DNA of 64,000 bases from assembly GCA_964035575.1 (NCBI GenBank), contig OZ037847.1, positions 1,510,001-1,574,000 on the forward strand, given 5' to 3'. The stretch is from Rhynchopus sp. YZ270_cl-10 (Eukaryota; Euglenozoa; Diplonemea; Diplonemida; Diplonemidae). The first letter of the stretch is position 1. Every line of letters starts with the position of its first letter. Positions 63,993-64,000 of this stretch are shown here, piece by piece. The notes beneath the pieces are model-generated. The model ran no database searches. It saw only the letters and a list, made by a program, of their open reading frames with translations, and was not told the DNA's origin. Both the position numbers and the translations under genes were made by a program.

Positions 63993-64000
63993 GAGTACTA

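Overview
The window is nuclear DNA of a single-celled eukaryote. Thirteen protein genes can be supported and all lie on the plus strand. They fall in a few clusters (6.6-11.5 kb, 35.1-39.4 kb, 42.7-48.4 kb, 51.9-62.7 kb) separated by long AT-rich stretches full of T and A homopolymers and short dispersed repeats. One-directional gene order, pyrimidine tracts ending in AG just before several start codons, GC-rich coding DNA, and a receptor-type cyclase with a degenerate catalytic domain suggest a euglenozoan (diplonemid-like) protist. This placement is an inference of moderate to low confidence; no rRNA, tRNA or spliced-leader gene was found to fix it. Conventional spliceosomal introns are present (donor mostly GTATGY, acceptor CAG), several only 41-53 nt long. 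I reconstructed exon joins by matching phase and family motifs.

Layout. 1-6627: repeats only. 6628-11537: a membrane-anchored coiled-coil protein with an intron that holds a small inverted-repeat transposon, an EF-hand-like protein, and a histone-mRNA stem-loop-binding protein (SLBP) with a glutamine-rich tail. 11538-35122: 23.6 kb without a recognisable gene, containing a 2.8 kb hAT-type element (27204-30047) that carries a TA-inserting element which in turn carries a second, inverted copy of itself. 35123-39407: a four-exon SNF2 helicase of the ERCC6L/PICH type with a novel repeat tail. 39408-42719: a second hAT-like element with a TA-type MITE nested in it, then another inverted-repeat MITE just before the next gene. 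42720-48364: a leucine-rich-repeat protein, a scramblase-like protein, an unrecognised protein, and a protein ending in a zinc ribbon encoded across a 725-nt intron. 48365-51851: repeats. 51852-56383: a 62-residue coiled-coil protein with a transposon-bearing intron, and a six-exon RGG/poly-Q protein ending in an AlkB-like domain that lacks its iron ligands. 56384-58836: repeats. 58837-62689: two tandem dithiol glutaredoxins and a receptor cyclase homologue with altered catalytic residues. 62690-64000: inverted-repeat DNA.

The genes do not form one pathway. SLBP (histone mRNA), the PICH-like translocase (chromosome segregation) and the AlkB-like RNA-binding protein share a nucleic-acid theme; the glutaredoxins are redox enzymes; the cyclase homologue and the scramblase-like protein are membrane-associated. 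The most unusual signals are (i) many families of short hairpin-plus-homopolymer repeats lying almost all in the same orientation as the genes, (ii) a 5-bp-TSD MITE family with two of four copies inside introns, and (iii) the self-nested TA transposon.
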